Source: Galeopsis tetrahit (Eukaryota > Streptophyta > Magnoliopsida > Lamiales > Lamiaceae). Taken from it: a DNA stretch of 64,000 nt. Shown in pieces: positions 11,701 to 21,375 of the stretch (position 1 is the stretch's first letter; the number at the start of each line of letters is the position of its first letter). A program made the translations under genes and the position numbers. The notes beneath the pieces were generated by a model. That model was not told where the DNA came from, made no database searches, and was given only the letters and a program-made list of their open reading frames with translations. The stretch is from the NCBI GenBank assembly GCA_963675135.1, contig OY776124.1, positions 6,121,001 through 6,185,000 of the forward strand, read 5' to 3'.

Positions 11701-13509
11701 TCAGAGAAGTTGGACTCCTTGGCTCATCAAGTCCAATCTGCTCATACTGAAACTTCAGGAGCATTGAATGAGCAAGGAAGGACTCTAGCATCTGTAGAAA
11801 TGAGGCTCACTGGCTCTGAAGATGTTGTGCTACCAACCCTTGAGGCAAGAATCAGTGGTGTGGAATCTGGTCTTCAAACCATCTCCACTGAAGTTCAAAG
11901 TGCCAAATCTACCATGGAAGCCATCTCAGAGGAGGTCAAGAAAGAACAGAGGTTGCTGAGAGATAATCACAATGCAAATGTCAAAGCTCTCAGGCTCACT
12001 GTCAAGCAAGCTCTTGGAAAGAAGACAGCACTACAAAAGAGAAGAGCTGAAGAGCAAAGGCTAGCTATGGTCAAAGCTGCCTCAGAAAAATTTTCCCAAG
12101 AAGTGTTGGCCAACATTGCTGAAGGTGCAGTGGCCAACCTCACTGAGCTCTTAAAAGCCCAACTGGATGCATCTCTGAAAACAGCCATGGAAGAGGTTGT
12201 CCAACAAAAGATGAAGCCTGTTCTAGCTTTCCTTAGCTTGAGCAGTGACAGAATGCAGAATATACATGATGAAAATGTATATTTGTTGGAAGAGATGAAG
12301 TCCCTAAACCAGGCCCAATCCCTGATGGCCTCAACAATGAGTGACCTAAAGCCCCAGTGCTTTGATGCTGCCAAAAAGGGGGAAAGGGAAAGAGCTAGAG
12401 CAAAAGGTGCCTTGGTGATTGGGAGTCCAGTGAAAGGGAAGGACAAAGTCCCTGAAGGAAAGGGAAAAGAGCCAGAAATGCTGAATTTGGAAGATTTGGA
12501 TGAAGAGGAGCAGTTAGCATTGGCATTGAAGAACTCAATGGCCTCAGCTCAAGAAGAAAGGGCAAGGAAACAGCAAAGACCAGGTGGTGAAGTGTCAGGT
12601 TTGGACAAAGATGCTGAAGGTGTCCAAACCAGAGGAAAAATCAAGAAGGCCCAAGGAAAGAAGAGACAAATTGAGAAATTCACTGACTTTCCTAGCAGCC
12701 TTGATCTTCCACCTGAATTCAGAATTGATGAGGATGAGCCTACATCAAAGAAAGCCAAAACTGCTGAAGAGGACAAATCTTCTGAATCTGGAAAAACTGC
12801 TGAAGGTGCCAAATCAACTGAAGAGACTGAAGAGTTATTTGCTGAAGGATTTGGATCTGAACCTAAGAAGAAGACAACTGTTCTAGCCCATGATCCATCA
12901 AAGCTGTTTCATGAAGGGTATGGCAAAGACCCTGAAACACAACAGAAACTGGCCATGATGAGGGCCCATGAGAAAATTGATCTGATGGAAGAAGCCAACA
13001 GAGCAAGAGATGAAAGGAGAGCAAACTTTCAGAAACCAAGAAGGAGAAGAGCAACTTACAGCAAGATGAAGCCTCAGCTTCTAATCCCAATGGACACCAA
13101 ATATCCACACTTGGATAAATGGGTGCCAATTCAACTGAATGACACATGGGAAGAAGCCAAAAGGGAGTTTGTCTATGACTTTTATGTCATTGACAGATGG
13201 AATGGAGGAGATGCAAACTCTGCCTTCACTGAGTTCATGCTAGAATACTACAGAGAGTTGTATCAACAACTACTTGCAGCTGCTGACATTGCAAGATTTG
13301 AACTCACAGCTCCCAAGCCAATCATATACATGCCTCCAAAGCTTGAAGGATGGATTGACCAAGCAAGAATTCTGAGGGAATTCACTGAGATCCTTAAGCT
13401 GAACAAGATGGTTCTTGGACCTAAGGGAACCAACCAAGAAGCCATGGCACTGAAAAGAAGAGTGTGGGCACAGTATGGAATGCTGCCACCTCCTGAGGAT
13501 GATCTTTGA
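8782..13509 (+). CDS. Sirevirus second ORF, 'envelope-like' position (1575 aa), function unknown
   Basis: An uninterrupted ORF lies where many Sireviruses carry a so-called env-like gene. The N-terminal about 250 residues look globular and include EFFAFLKWRGK and LEGAFGLPHEGR, a pattern like the N-terminal domain shared by many plant retrotransposon accessory ORFs. Next come a Lys/Arg-rich segment (about 280-400), a Pro/Ser-rich segment with repeated NLPE and NSPE words, a long heptad-rich coiled coil (about 955-1190), an acidic KTAEE-type region, and a C-terminal globular segment (about 1395-1575). Two helices resemble ubiquitin-interacting motifs (around 394-409 and 1240-1256). I see no signal peptide, no transmembrane helix and no glycoprotein-like cysteine pattern, so a membrane envelope function is not supported. 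The intact frame in a young element suggests it is, or recently was, under selection. Start ATG context is CAATGGC. Confidence 0.85.
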   Translation: MAPKVRPEMLVDFSNKDLDLDFGYLSNKNNLHFEPIISFESEDPEVTPTLRWLRRAGLQKFLEERPSSCLESYMAEFFAFLKWRGKPEDGEVSTRLSYTAEGEEEERFHRVRFSSEDLEGAFGLPHEGRNPEVYGTGHEEEIAQEWLLVPGPLSSTQNKKTLKPEFLNLFEVVAKSLLSNTGSLEQVSQPRIRIMAAIIDASDKGIKFDWRTFIMSEMMKEKAKFKVKAHNKVVLEGKIKYCTRASLLIERFSHYSQMQTFAKPLPAQKILFRKLSKKTEKRRMLLAKPAEEQKEEKPKMKKRTKARAVKTRKMSQRISEENSDASAEIEEVAREGVQVPSDHSEELRQKYNETRQKSKGDKRIREVVPEKEGSGSSRASKRRAKPTEKVLELQEERSLQLALRESRAESRAKSMSRTNSSGSGTPESKVPEGQPIEANLPEIQYLGPNSPETYVTPSNQPITPVNLTKRYSPEGNVQRSGIDVLADLAVDETRLLSPLDSSMLNYSKLLEHALNEPTPLSKAPSDPLLSKATEDPSTAPNPSEANIPELNLPEALIGEPRANSPITQSPHSSGDEEEYTYESMLRGGAKATVDSLYPQLAEFPRIQKAFQDLRMLVDVKDKSLMEISQVIQDKGANWWQIEENRLLHFAGVSKTRFLIDEEIFAKLVADKIEEEKERKAKGIKHPDSGSNDDDSPDDPSNPSNPNPPETLQANLPEPFQSKSSVADRLSNPPKTYHRKGSVTSEVLTKGGNTTKDTSANEGSSEPKAQPKDVEVPVLEASLIKAYSVSEELDIDQPLIIQDDSVAADISTVISPQLPSLNLVEGGDAAGLGEGVEKESIVEKSEGVMNEREVVITKIVSVPTYEGGISEEGQVILEVKSELQESLGERRPDSLSENIIHEGRKEQVENEKKTADVSESYVKEIEGDECLFPNLFDLSDVAGISLDQIFADEFLTDAPIQVDTGSAQALLGMQSEKLDSLAHQVQSAHTETSGALNEQGRTLASVEMRLTGSEDVVLPTLEARISGVESGLQTISTEVQSAKSTMEAISEEVKKEQRLLRDNHNANVKALRLTVKQALGKKTALQKRRAEEQRLAMVKAASEKFSQEVLANIAEGAVANLTELLKAQLDASLKTAMEEVVQQKMKPVLAFLSLSSDRMQNIHDENVYLLEEMKSLNQAQSLMASTMSDLKPQCFDAAKKGERERARAKGALVIGSPVKGKDKVPEGKGKEPEMLNLEDLDEEEQLALALKNSMASAQEERARKQQRPGGEVSGLDKDAEGVQTRGKIKKAQGKKRQIEKFTDFPSSLDLPPEFRIDEDEPTSKKAKTAEEDKSSESGKTAEGAKSTEETEELFAEGFGSEPKKKTTVLAHDPSKLFHEGYGKDPETQQKLAMMRAHEKIDLMEEANRARDERRANFQKPRRRRATYSKMKPQLLIPMDTKYPHLDKWVPIQLNDTWEEAKREFVYDFYVIDRWNGGDANSAFTEFMLEYYRELYQQLLAAADIARFELTAPKPIIYMPPKLEGWIDQARILREFTEILKLNKMVLGPKGTNQEAMALKRRVWAQYGMLPPPEDDL
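12373..12385 (+). other. Internal copy of the polypurine tract within the second ORF
   Basis: AAAAAGGGGGAAA is identical over 13 bases to the polypurine tract that precedes the 3' LTR (13954-13966). Extra polypurine tracts upstream of the 3' LTR are a described hallmark of Sireviruses. Here one lies within coding sequence (Lys-Lys-Gly-Glu region), and a shorter one at 8124-8133 follows pol. Confidence 0.6.
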
Positions 13510-13953
13510 AATGGCTAAGTCTTCTGACCTTACTTGAATGATCAACTATGCTGAAATATGGTCAAGTTTGCTGATGTGTTAATCTGGTTGCTCTGATCTG
13601 TTAAAGATTGCTCTGATACAAGTTCTGTGCTCTGATGCTGAAAATATCATTTTGAATTATTGTAATGAAGTGCTCTGATATGCTTAAGTGTTATTGATTC
13701 ATGCTCTGATATGTTAATTTCAACTATCAACATGCCTGTAATGATTTTTGAATGAATGATAGTTGAACTTATTTTGAATCAAGAAACTCAAATCTCTCTA
13801 TGCCTATCTTAAAACCTACTTGCAACAAAAACAGTGAATACACTAACACATTACTTTTCAGGAATATTGACCTCAGTCATGTCTTCTGAAGATACATGTA
13901 ATAGGTGTAGACAAGTCACTTTTGCTTAAAATTGTATAGGTTTTGGCATCATC
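13510..13953 (+). other. 3' untranslated region of the Sirevirus element
   Basis: A T-rich non-coding stretch between the second ORF and the polypurine tract, with several GCTCTGAT words (13590-13710) that also occur in the LTR (for example near 1850). No ORF is seen. Confidence 0.6.
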
Positions 13954-13966
13954 AAAAAGGGGGAAA
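13954..13966 (+). other. Polypurine tract (plus-strand primer)
   Basis: AAAAAGGGGGAAA lies directly upstream of the 3' LTR, whose first bases TGTTGGG start at 13968. This is the expected plus-strand priming site. Confidence 0.9.
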
Positions 13967-13967
13967 T

Positions 13968-15811
13968 TGTTGGGAATAAAATGAGCTATGTTTTGATTGA
14001 ATTCCAAAAACCCCCTGAGACATGCCTAAGTCAATGAAAAATATGTTCTAAGAATGTTAGAACATATAGATTATAGGCTAGATGAGAAGCTGAAATGTTA
14101 GGCAGCTCTTAGACAATTAGATGCACAATTTGAGGGGGAACCTATGCTTTGAAGATGATCAAGATCAAGTCTCCCCAAGGCTCAAATTCTGGAACAAAGA
14201 GTAAGGACACTCTATGAAATCTAAGATGCTCTTATCAGGAGAGTTGTCCAGAAAAAATATTCTTAAAGCACTGATCTGGAGAGTTGTCCAAAGAAGCTAG
14301 CCATATGCAAGAACAAACCTACCTAGCTCAAAAGGACAAGACTACTCAAAGGTTTTGGTCAGGAAGAGTTGTCCAGATAAGCCAACTCTAAAGTATAAAG
14401 TGCTCTGATGCAAAAAGACCAATCATGCTGATCAGGAGAGTTGTCCAGAGGAGTTGTCTCAGCTAATTTGACCAAGATCAAGTGCTCTGAAAGCCTAAGA
14501 TCAACTATGCTGAAGAGATTGAGACAACCAGTCCCTAAAGGTCCTCAAAGGAATGAGCTAAGACCATACACAAGAGAAATAAAGGGAAAGAGCCAAGTCA
14601 TCTGAAGAAGAGCAAGCCAACCATGCTGAAAAGCAAAACTGCTGATAGTGATAAGGAGAGTTGTCCAGATGATAAGGAATGTTGTCCTATCATTGGATCA
14701 ACCTTCAGAAGCCATGTCCAAGTCCTAACAAGAAGTCAAACATTGGGAAAAGTGCTGCAGAATGAAGACAAAACTGTTACAGCCGTTTATTACCCAAATG
14801 AGGACATGTCACTATCAAGAATCTGTCTTCCAGTTTGAAGAACTCAAGGAAGACATTTATAGCAATTTGGGGCTGCCTCTCCAACGGGCAAATCCTCCAT
14901 TTTGTCTATAAATACAGAAGTGTGAAGACCATTTGAAAGCACCTCAACCTTGACAAGAATATCCAACTATCCTACAAGTTGACAAGTGCTCTTAAGCTTT
15001 CAAAGAGACTATCTTAGTCTTTATACACTTCTTCTAAGCTGAACCCAATTGTATATTCATACACAAGCTTAGAGAGATATCCTATCCTTATACACTGATC
15101 ATCATTGTAAAGGATATCTCATTAGTTGGAACCTTACTTCAATCCTCATATCTTTCAAGAGTGAAAGTGAGAAGGTTGTAGTAGTAGAAGTGGTAGGAAC
15201 TGACTGTTGAGAGAAGAACAGTTCAGTTCTGAGTTGAGAAGAGGGTACTAGGACTCTAGACATCCTAGGGATCAATTCACCAAGGAGTGGTGTTCTTGAT
15301 CAAGTGCACCTTGGCACTATAAAACAAGTTAATTCCAAGAGTGAATGAATTATCCTGTTAAATCAGGGAAAGTGGATGTAGGAGCTTGAGTCTCTGAACC
15401 ACTATAAACTCTTGTGTTGATTTACTTTACAAGTACTTACATTCACTCAACACTGCACACAAAACTGATCTTTCAAAGATACACATTCAAAGACTGTGCA
15501 AAACTGTTTTGGACAACTTCCCTGAAGCTTAACTGGACTGTTTTACATTGACTAAGTGATTTCAGAAATTAAAGGAGTCTAAACTTAAAGGGCCAACCAC
15601 TATTCCGCACATATAACTCCCCTAGATAGTTATTCAACTAAGTACTCAATAGTACTTAGTGGATTGATTATCTTAGAAGAGTTAATCACCTTCAGCAGAG
15701 TTGTCCAAGACAACCTTGCTGAGTTCTGGTTTGATCAAAGTTCAAAAAGAATTGCATACAAGTGTATTCCCCCCCCCATACACTTGTTATCTACTCCTTT
15801 CAGGACCAACA
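13968..15811 (+). repeat. 3' LTR of the Sirevirus element
   Basis: It matches the 5' LTR throughout at a constant offset of 12556 up to the C-run near 15770, where one extra C makes it 1844 bp. The polyadenylation region should lie in its downstream half. It is followed by the duplicated GCCGG and the GC-rich centre of the host palindrome. Confidence 0.95.
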
Positions 15812-16649
15812 GCCGGCCCGGCCTAGCCCACGAACATCACTTGGCCCGATGGGCTGGGTTGGGCTGGATCGGGCGGCCCGATTTGCCAGCTCTAGGGCCA
15901 AGTGATGTTCGTGGGCTAGGCCGGGCCGGCCCATGAACTGATCGGGCCTATAAAATTGAAGCCCAGCCTAGCCCATCTGGACTACTGGGCTAGCGGGCCA
16001 GCCCAGCCCATTACATAATTTTTTTAAAAAAAAATATTTTTTGCAAAAATTATATATTAACTAGTAATTACAAATAATTTATAAACGACCATAACCATTA
16101 TTGCATTAATGTACACTGCAAGTCTCACCCCCATGAGATAAAAAAAATATTTCTAGCAAAAACTATACTCTGTACATATAAACTTATTATGTATCGGTCA
16201 CATTCTCACATATATTTTTTATTTATACAAATAATTATAATTAAAAATATACATTACTAATATATTAATTATACATAATTTATAAACGGACATAACTAGT
16301 ACGGAGTATAACATTACACTATATATCAAGTTCAAATAAAATTATAAATAATTCATAAGTTCAAATTTTAAAGTCAAAATAAAATTAAAAACATAATACT
16401 AATATTTAAGTGTATAGTATTGTAATAATTTTAATTTTTTATTTACCTTAAAAAAAATTGATCGGGCCAAACGGGCTGTCCATGGGTCGTCGGGCCAAAA
16501 TCAGCCTAGCCCATTAGGTCCATTGGGCCTATCGGGTCGGGTCAAATAGGCCCAATTTTATATGGGCCTATAATTTTAGAGCCCAGCCCATACTAGGCTT
16601 CGGGTTGGCCGGGCCGGCCCATCGGGTTGAGCCCAAATTGCCGGCTCTA

Positions 16650-17058
16650 TACAATTAACTATTATATTCATGGATGCATGTATGAATTCATTTGAATTAC
16701 TTAAATATACATGTTTATATTAATTCGTTGCACTTAAATAACTATTATAGTCAATTAAATATATTCATGCATGATGAATGAAACATATACTATGACCCAA
16801 TTTGGTGGAATTTACTAATTATCTCAGATTTGGGCCCAATATTGGGCCCAACCTAATTAATTCAAGATTTGTAATATATTTGATGTTTGGTATACACCTT
16901 TAATGTGTGAGCCAATTTAATAGATAGAATTTACAGTTGACAATAATGTCCTCACTAAAATATAATTATTCCAACTTTGCCACACTCAATTTGAGTTGCC
17001 CCTTTTAATTTGAGATGCATTTTCTTATACGATAACAAATATTCTTTTGACAATTTGA
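16650..17058. other. AT-rich intergenic spacer
   Basis: No coding signal. It contains several GGGCCCAATATTGGGCCC-type words (16833-16850) that may be a small inverted remnant. Confidence 0.4.
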
Positions 17059-17066
17059 GGTATAAT

Positions 17067-17484
17067 CTTGGACGGAAATATTCGGAAATTTTCCCGATAT
17101 ATCAATTTTTTGCGGTCACCGATATCGATATTGAGAAAGAATGATATTTTCACGATATTTATAAAAAAAAAATCGATATACAATAATAATATCGAGACTG
17201 ATATCGATATAATATCGGAAAATATAAAAAAAAAATCGAGAAATGTAGATAAATTTCAAAAAATATCATATAAAATTACATTGTATGCTATATTTTATAT
17301 AAATTTATTATACATGAAAATGTATTTAAATTGTTTTGTTGAATTTATGTATTAAAAGTTAGTTATTAAATTTTCACAATTTTTAAAATTTACCGATTAC
17401 AATATTCAATATATCCATCGATATTTCGACAAATTAAATTTAAGGTATCAATATTTCCACCGATACCAATTATTTTTTACCTTT
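17067..17484. mobile_element. CGATATCGATAT-rich non-autonomous element, copy 1 (418 bp)
   Basis: It is flanked by a perfect 8-bp duplication GGTATAAT (17059-17066 and 17485-17492). The interior has repeated CGATAT/ATATCG words and is poor in GC. A second copy at 31550-36812 starts and ends alike and has its own 8-bp duplication, so this is a real family. Terminal inverted repeats are weak. The small frame 17068-17355 is not considered coding. The superfamily is undetermined; the 8-bp duplication would fit hAT. Confidence 0.7.
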
Positions 17485-17859
17485 GGTATAATTATTTACA
17501 GTATATTCAAAATTCAGTGTGAATTCAATCATATGATATTTTGTATTTTGTTTTTCTAAAAATATCACAATAAAATTGCAATGTCATAAACAATCTCAAC
17601 TATGCTATTTCGATTCTCCCGTATGACTAATATGCAAATCACTTAACTATAATTGAATATGATATGAGTGCACTGGACATCACTTCGAATAAACCCAATA
17701 AAATTCAAAGCAATTGACAATAAAACATTGATTCCTCGTCACAAATATAAGAATTATGTGTGCAAGCAAGTTGAATCAATATTCACAAACAAGCAATTTT
17801 ATAGTTACATTGATAAATTAGACTACACCAACACTATTACAAAATAGCAAAGCTCGTAG

Positions 17860-19640
17860 ATGTATTTTACAGTCATGACTCCTGCGTATACAAAATCGGA
17901 CTAGAGAATCATGCAAACAATTCTTAATCAGTTTTCCTCATGGGCTTGCTTGAACATTCTCACAAATTCATCAAAGCAGTGATCACTGCAATTAACATTC
18001 ATCCAAAAATCAGCATCTAGATCTCAAGATTTAGGCATTTGCAATAAAATGTAACACCATCCCATCTTTTAGTCAAGTGGGATGCAGTTTCTCGTGAATA
18101 TTAAACTCAATGTACAAAGTAAAAAGCAATCTACCTAGTTCAAACGAGCAATGTGCCAGGTCTTTCCCAAAATAAAGGATGATCAAGGAATCTACATTTC
18201 AACCCCAACTAGCTGATGCCAAAGGCAACACATACATATCATTCCGGCATAAAGTGCGGCCAACAACCTTACTTCCCCTTTAGAAAAACAAAGGAACTCC
18301 TTCAATGGCTACAAAAAAAAAGTGTGAATTAGAAAATTAATAAAAACCAAAATTCCCATTTGTAGCGTGCAAGGTTACCCACAAACACAATTGTATCAAC
18401 ACTACCATGTCAACACACCTATTTAGTATTTATACAATCAAACTTAAATAGTTCAATTATATGCCAAGCACTTATATTGTTAGCAATAAGTTTAGATAAC
18501 AAGAATGAACAAATTACAAACAATCATTGTTATCTCAGCTACTTCGGAACACAGAAGTTTCAGTTATGAACGAGGATGAACGCAATTTGATTACATCACC
18601 ACAACCTTCCAACTAAATATTAAAGTACGCCTTTAAACTCAGTTTTGAAACTATCATAAGTGCATCGTCTTTCCAATAGTTGACAATCCAATTTCTATGT
18701 AGACAGGAAACAAGCAAACAAGCCAAAGTGAGACTGAAACCTTTTGTAATTGCCACAAAGAGACATGAAACAAGCACACAGGCATATAAGGGCCTGAACT
18801 GGTTAGTGGGCACTAGGTCACACCCAGAGTGAGGCTGGAAAAGGCCCTCAACACATTTTGACCAGAGATTACATATAGCTAAACTTAGAGATCATTCTAA
18901 ATTCATGGCAGAATTTCACAAGCACATGCAGAATTACAACGAAGAAACATATACTTATCAAGAATAGAAGTTTGTTTTAGAAATACAAATGTAATAAGAC
19001 TTAATCAAAATACTCAATATTTATAAGAAGTGGATAGTCAATATTTATAAATACAGGGGTATGCGCATAGAACTGAACTACGTTCCACCACCAAGAACAT
19101 CATCAGACAAACACGATCTTTTGACTAGATAACTCAATCCAAAAACAAGGTCAGAAAATATACTGGAATATATGACTAGATAACTCACTCCATCACCAAT
19201 ACACAAACAACTTCAACAGATCGTGCACAAGCAAAATCATACTGAATATTTCAAATAACTTCAACAGAGCAGATCGTACAATAAAGCAGATCCACACATT
19301 TACACCGTAGACAGAACAAAAAAAGGCCAGAAATTAGGTGGTTCGTACCGTTTGAACACAAGGTTGACGTCGCAAACGCCTGTTTGGAACCGTTATCCCA
19401 CAAACCCTAACAAAAGGAGAAGAGATTCAAACTGAAAAATGAAAATAAATCGACGATTACCACTAATTCCATAGCTCAAAGGTCGCCTACTGGCATAGAT
19501 CCCTTCGCCACTTTTGAGAGACGAAACGAAGTCACCGGCCTATTCTCCTTCCAACGAAAAAATCGCCGCTTTTGAGAGAGGGAAAGGAACGCAGCTGGAA
19601 TGAAGGTTTGAGGACAAAATCCCAAGGTTTTGAGTTTAAA
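17860..19640 (-). other. Unresolved gene-like region, possible short intron-rich or non-coding gene
   Basis: There is no long ORF, but several features suggest a minus-strand transcript. A less AT-rich, leader-like stretch with two CTCTCAAAAG words lies at about 19490-19600. Splice-like joints follow (for example CAAACG|GTACGAAC near 19350). The stretch 17937-17988 is preceded in the minus orientation by TTAATTGCAG and reads DHCFDEFVRMFKQAHEEN before a stop. I could not connect an ATG to this candidate last exon and recognise no family. It could equally be a decayed gene. Nothing in the plus strand looks better. Confidence 0.25.
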
Positions 19641-20671
19641 TATGAAGGGTAAAAATGGTATTTGGATTTCCACAAATGCTCCGTGTTTTCATCCGATAAG
19701 TTATCTCCACCCTTTTTGCAAGATTAAAAACGCACAATTATCTTTGATTTGTGTCGGGCCTGCGGGTTTGTATTGGGCCAATAAGACTTCCACCAAACAT
19801 AAAATAGGCCCAGATTAGGCACAATCTTAAATTTATCTTGCCTAATCTGGACCACCAAATGAGCCCTATATATATAAAGCTCAACATGAATTGTAATATT
19901 TATGAATTTATAATATTTATAATTGTAATATTTATGAATTATTAATTTAGAGTTTTAATGGGACCTAATATTTATAAAGTGATTTTTCGAAAATTTATTA
20001 TTTTATTATCTTATCGAATTTGATGATTTTTTACAAAGGCTCAAATTGGGATCAGAAAATTTTATTATTTTAAAGAGGTTATTAATTTATAGAGTATTAA
20101 TTTATAGATGTTTTACTGTATATCAATTGCAATTTATTATCTTGTATTGCAATTTGATAATTAAACTTCACAGAGCATACAAATTAATCAAACAATTGTC
20201 AACCCCAATTGTCAAATCTTAGAAAGAGTGGCAACTACTCTCTTACACAAAATGCCCAACAAACGTGGAAATAGTATTTTCTGTAATGACTTATGTAAAA
20301 AATAAGTTTTGAAATAATATAAGTGATCAATTATTAAATAATTGTTTGGTTACTTTTATTGAGAATAATGTGTTTCTATAAATTTTTCGATGATATCATA
20401 AATCATTTTTAAAACATGAGAATTCGGAGGACTTAGTTGTAATTGTAATTATATTTGAACGTCATGTATTTTTTTAAGTTGTATCGAATTGTATGACTTT
20501 TGTTTTTAAATAATATTTTACTTAATATGTGAAAAAAAAATTGAATCAGCTAAAAGTTCAAACTTGTAAAGAGATAGTGAATTAATCCATTTATATTAAT
20601 TCTCTAATAATATATCTCGTACCCCAAATTTTAAATCATGAATCCGCCACTTATACATCATATATGGAGTG
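19641..20671. other. AT-rich intergenic spacer
   Basis: No gene is seen. It includes a TGGGCC/GGCCCA-containing stretch near 19790-19865 and an AT repeat near 19890-20125 that resembles, inverted, part of 186-300. Confidence 0.4.
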
Positions 20672-20680
20672 TTATTTTTA

Positions 20681-21088
20681 GGATTAGTCTCATACAGATT
20701 CGAGTTGACTAGTTAATTTTATTTTTTATAATATATTTTTTCTGAAACGTGTATGTTGAAAAGTGTAAATCATTATAACTAAAAAGTGCACCACAATTTT
20801 TTTTATTAAAAAGTGTAAATCACTATAATTGAAAAGTGCAACAATTTTAATGAAAATTGTAAGTCATTATAACTAAAAAGTCCAACACAATATTATTAAA
20901 AAGTGCAAATCAGTATAACTGAAAAATGCAACACAATATTTTAAAAAGTGCAACACAATATTAATGAAAAGTGCAAGTATATATAACTAAAAGATATCAA
21001 TATAAATTACAGAAAAATGTAAGTCAATACACTGATTAAAAAAAAAAATTGACTAGTAAACTCGAATTCTTATATACAAGACCAACTC
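20681..21088. mobile_element. Mutator-type MITE, copy 1 of a CTCGAG-ended family (408 bp)
   Basis: It is flanked by a perfect 9-bp duplication TTATTTTTA (20672-20680 and 21089-21097). Ends are inverted: GGATTAGTCTCATACAGATT at the left and the inverse of GAGTTGGTCTTGTATATAAG at the right. The interior is an array of short units built from AAAAGTGTAAATCA and TATAACTAAAAAGTGC, related to the interiors of the copies at 22836-23062 and 43555-43791. A 9-bp duplication is typical of Mutator-like elements. No ORF is present. Confidence 0.75.
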
Positions 21089-21375
21089 TTATTTTTATTA
21101 TTATCAGACATATTATTGGTACAACCTAGTTTAAACCACTAACAAAGATTCATTGGTGAGCCAACTTTTCACACAAGTTTACAATTGAATTACAATTTTC
21201 AGGTCAAAATTTTAATTGAATCATTAAAAATTTATCTAAATCACTTAGCACTCAATTTGTATAAAAGAATTTGTCAGAAAAGAAAAAAATTAATATAGAC
21301 CAAAACTGAGACGCATAGTATGTACACAACTCAAAATTCTGTACAAATGAATCATGAATAATGCATGATCGCTAC

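Larger units (their letters stand above)
1412..15811 (+). mobile_element. Full-length Copia retrotransposon, Sirevirus type (14.4 kb)
   Basis: It has near-identical LTRs of 1843 and 1844 bp, the 5-bp target duplication GCCGG (1407-1411 and 15812-15816), an initiator-Met tRNA primer site, one uninterrupted gag-pol ORF in Copia order (protease, integrase, RT, RNase H) and a second long ORF between pol and the 3' LTR. A very long element with big LTRs and an extra ORF after pol fits the Sirevirus (SIRE/Maximus) lineage. Between the LTRs I see two substitutions (about 2062/14617 and 2798/15347) and one extra C in a C-run. It therefore inserted very recently and may still be autonomous. It landed in the GC-rich part of the older hAT-like palindrome. 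Confidence 0.95.
390..16649. mobile_element. hAT-like non-autonomous element with long inverted arms, split by a Copia insertion
   Basis: Without the inserted retrotransposon this is about 1.86 kb. The left arm (390-1411) is GGGCC-rich, then AT-rich, then GGGCC-rich again, and the right arm (15895-16649) is its reverse complement with some divergence. The left end reads TAGAGCTGACAAATCGGGCC. The reverse complement of the same end, ending in GCCAGCTCTA, lies at the palindrome centre (about 15842-15893), so the structure is one complete inverted-ended unit followed by a second unit in opposite orientation. The outer flanks TACAAATT (382-389) and TACAATTA (16650-16657) are a plausible, slightly decayed 8-bp duplication, as expected for hAT. 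No transposase was seen. The superfamily call rests on end sequence and duplication length only. Confidence 0.55.

Noticed and set aside
11967..12446. 159-aa antisense ORF in the second Sirevirus ORF
   Set aside because: Shadow of a strongly coding plus-strand frame.
8782..13509. Calling the second ORF a retroviral envelope gene
   Set aside because: Position fits the old 'env-like' label, but I see no signal peptide, membrane helix or cysteine pattern to support it.
17068..17355. 95-aa ORF in the CGATATCGATAT repeat
   Set aside because: Low-complexity sequence of a non-autonomous repeat, not kept in the second copy.
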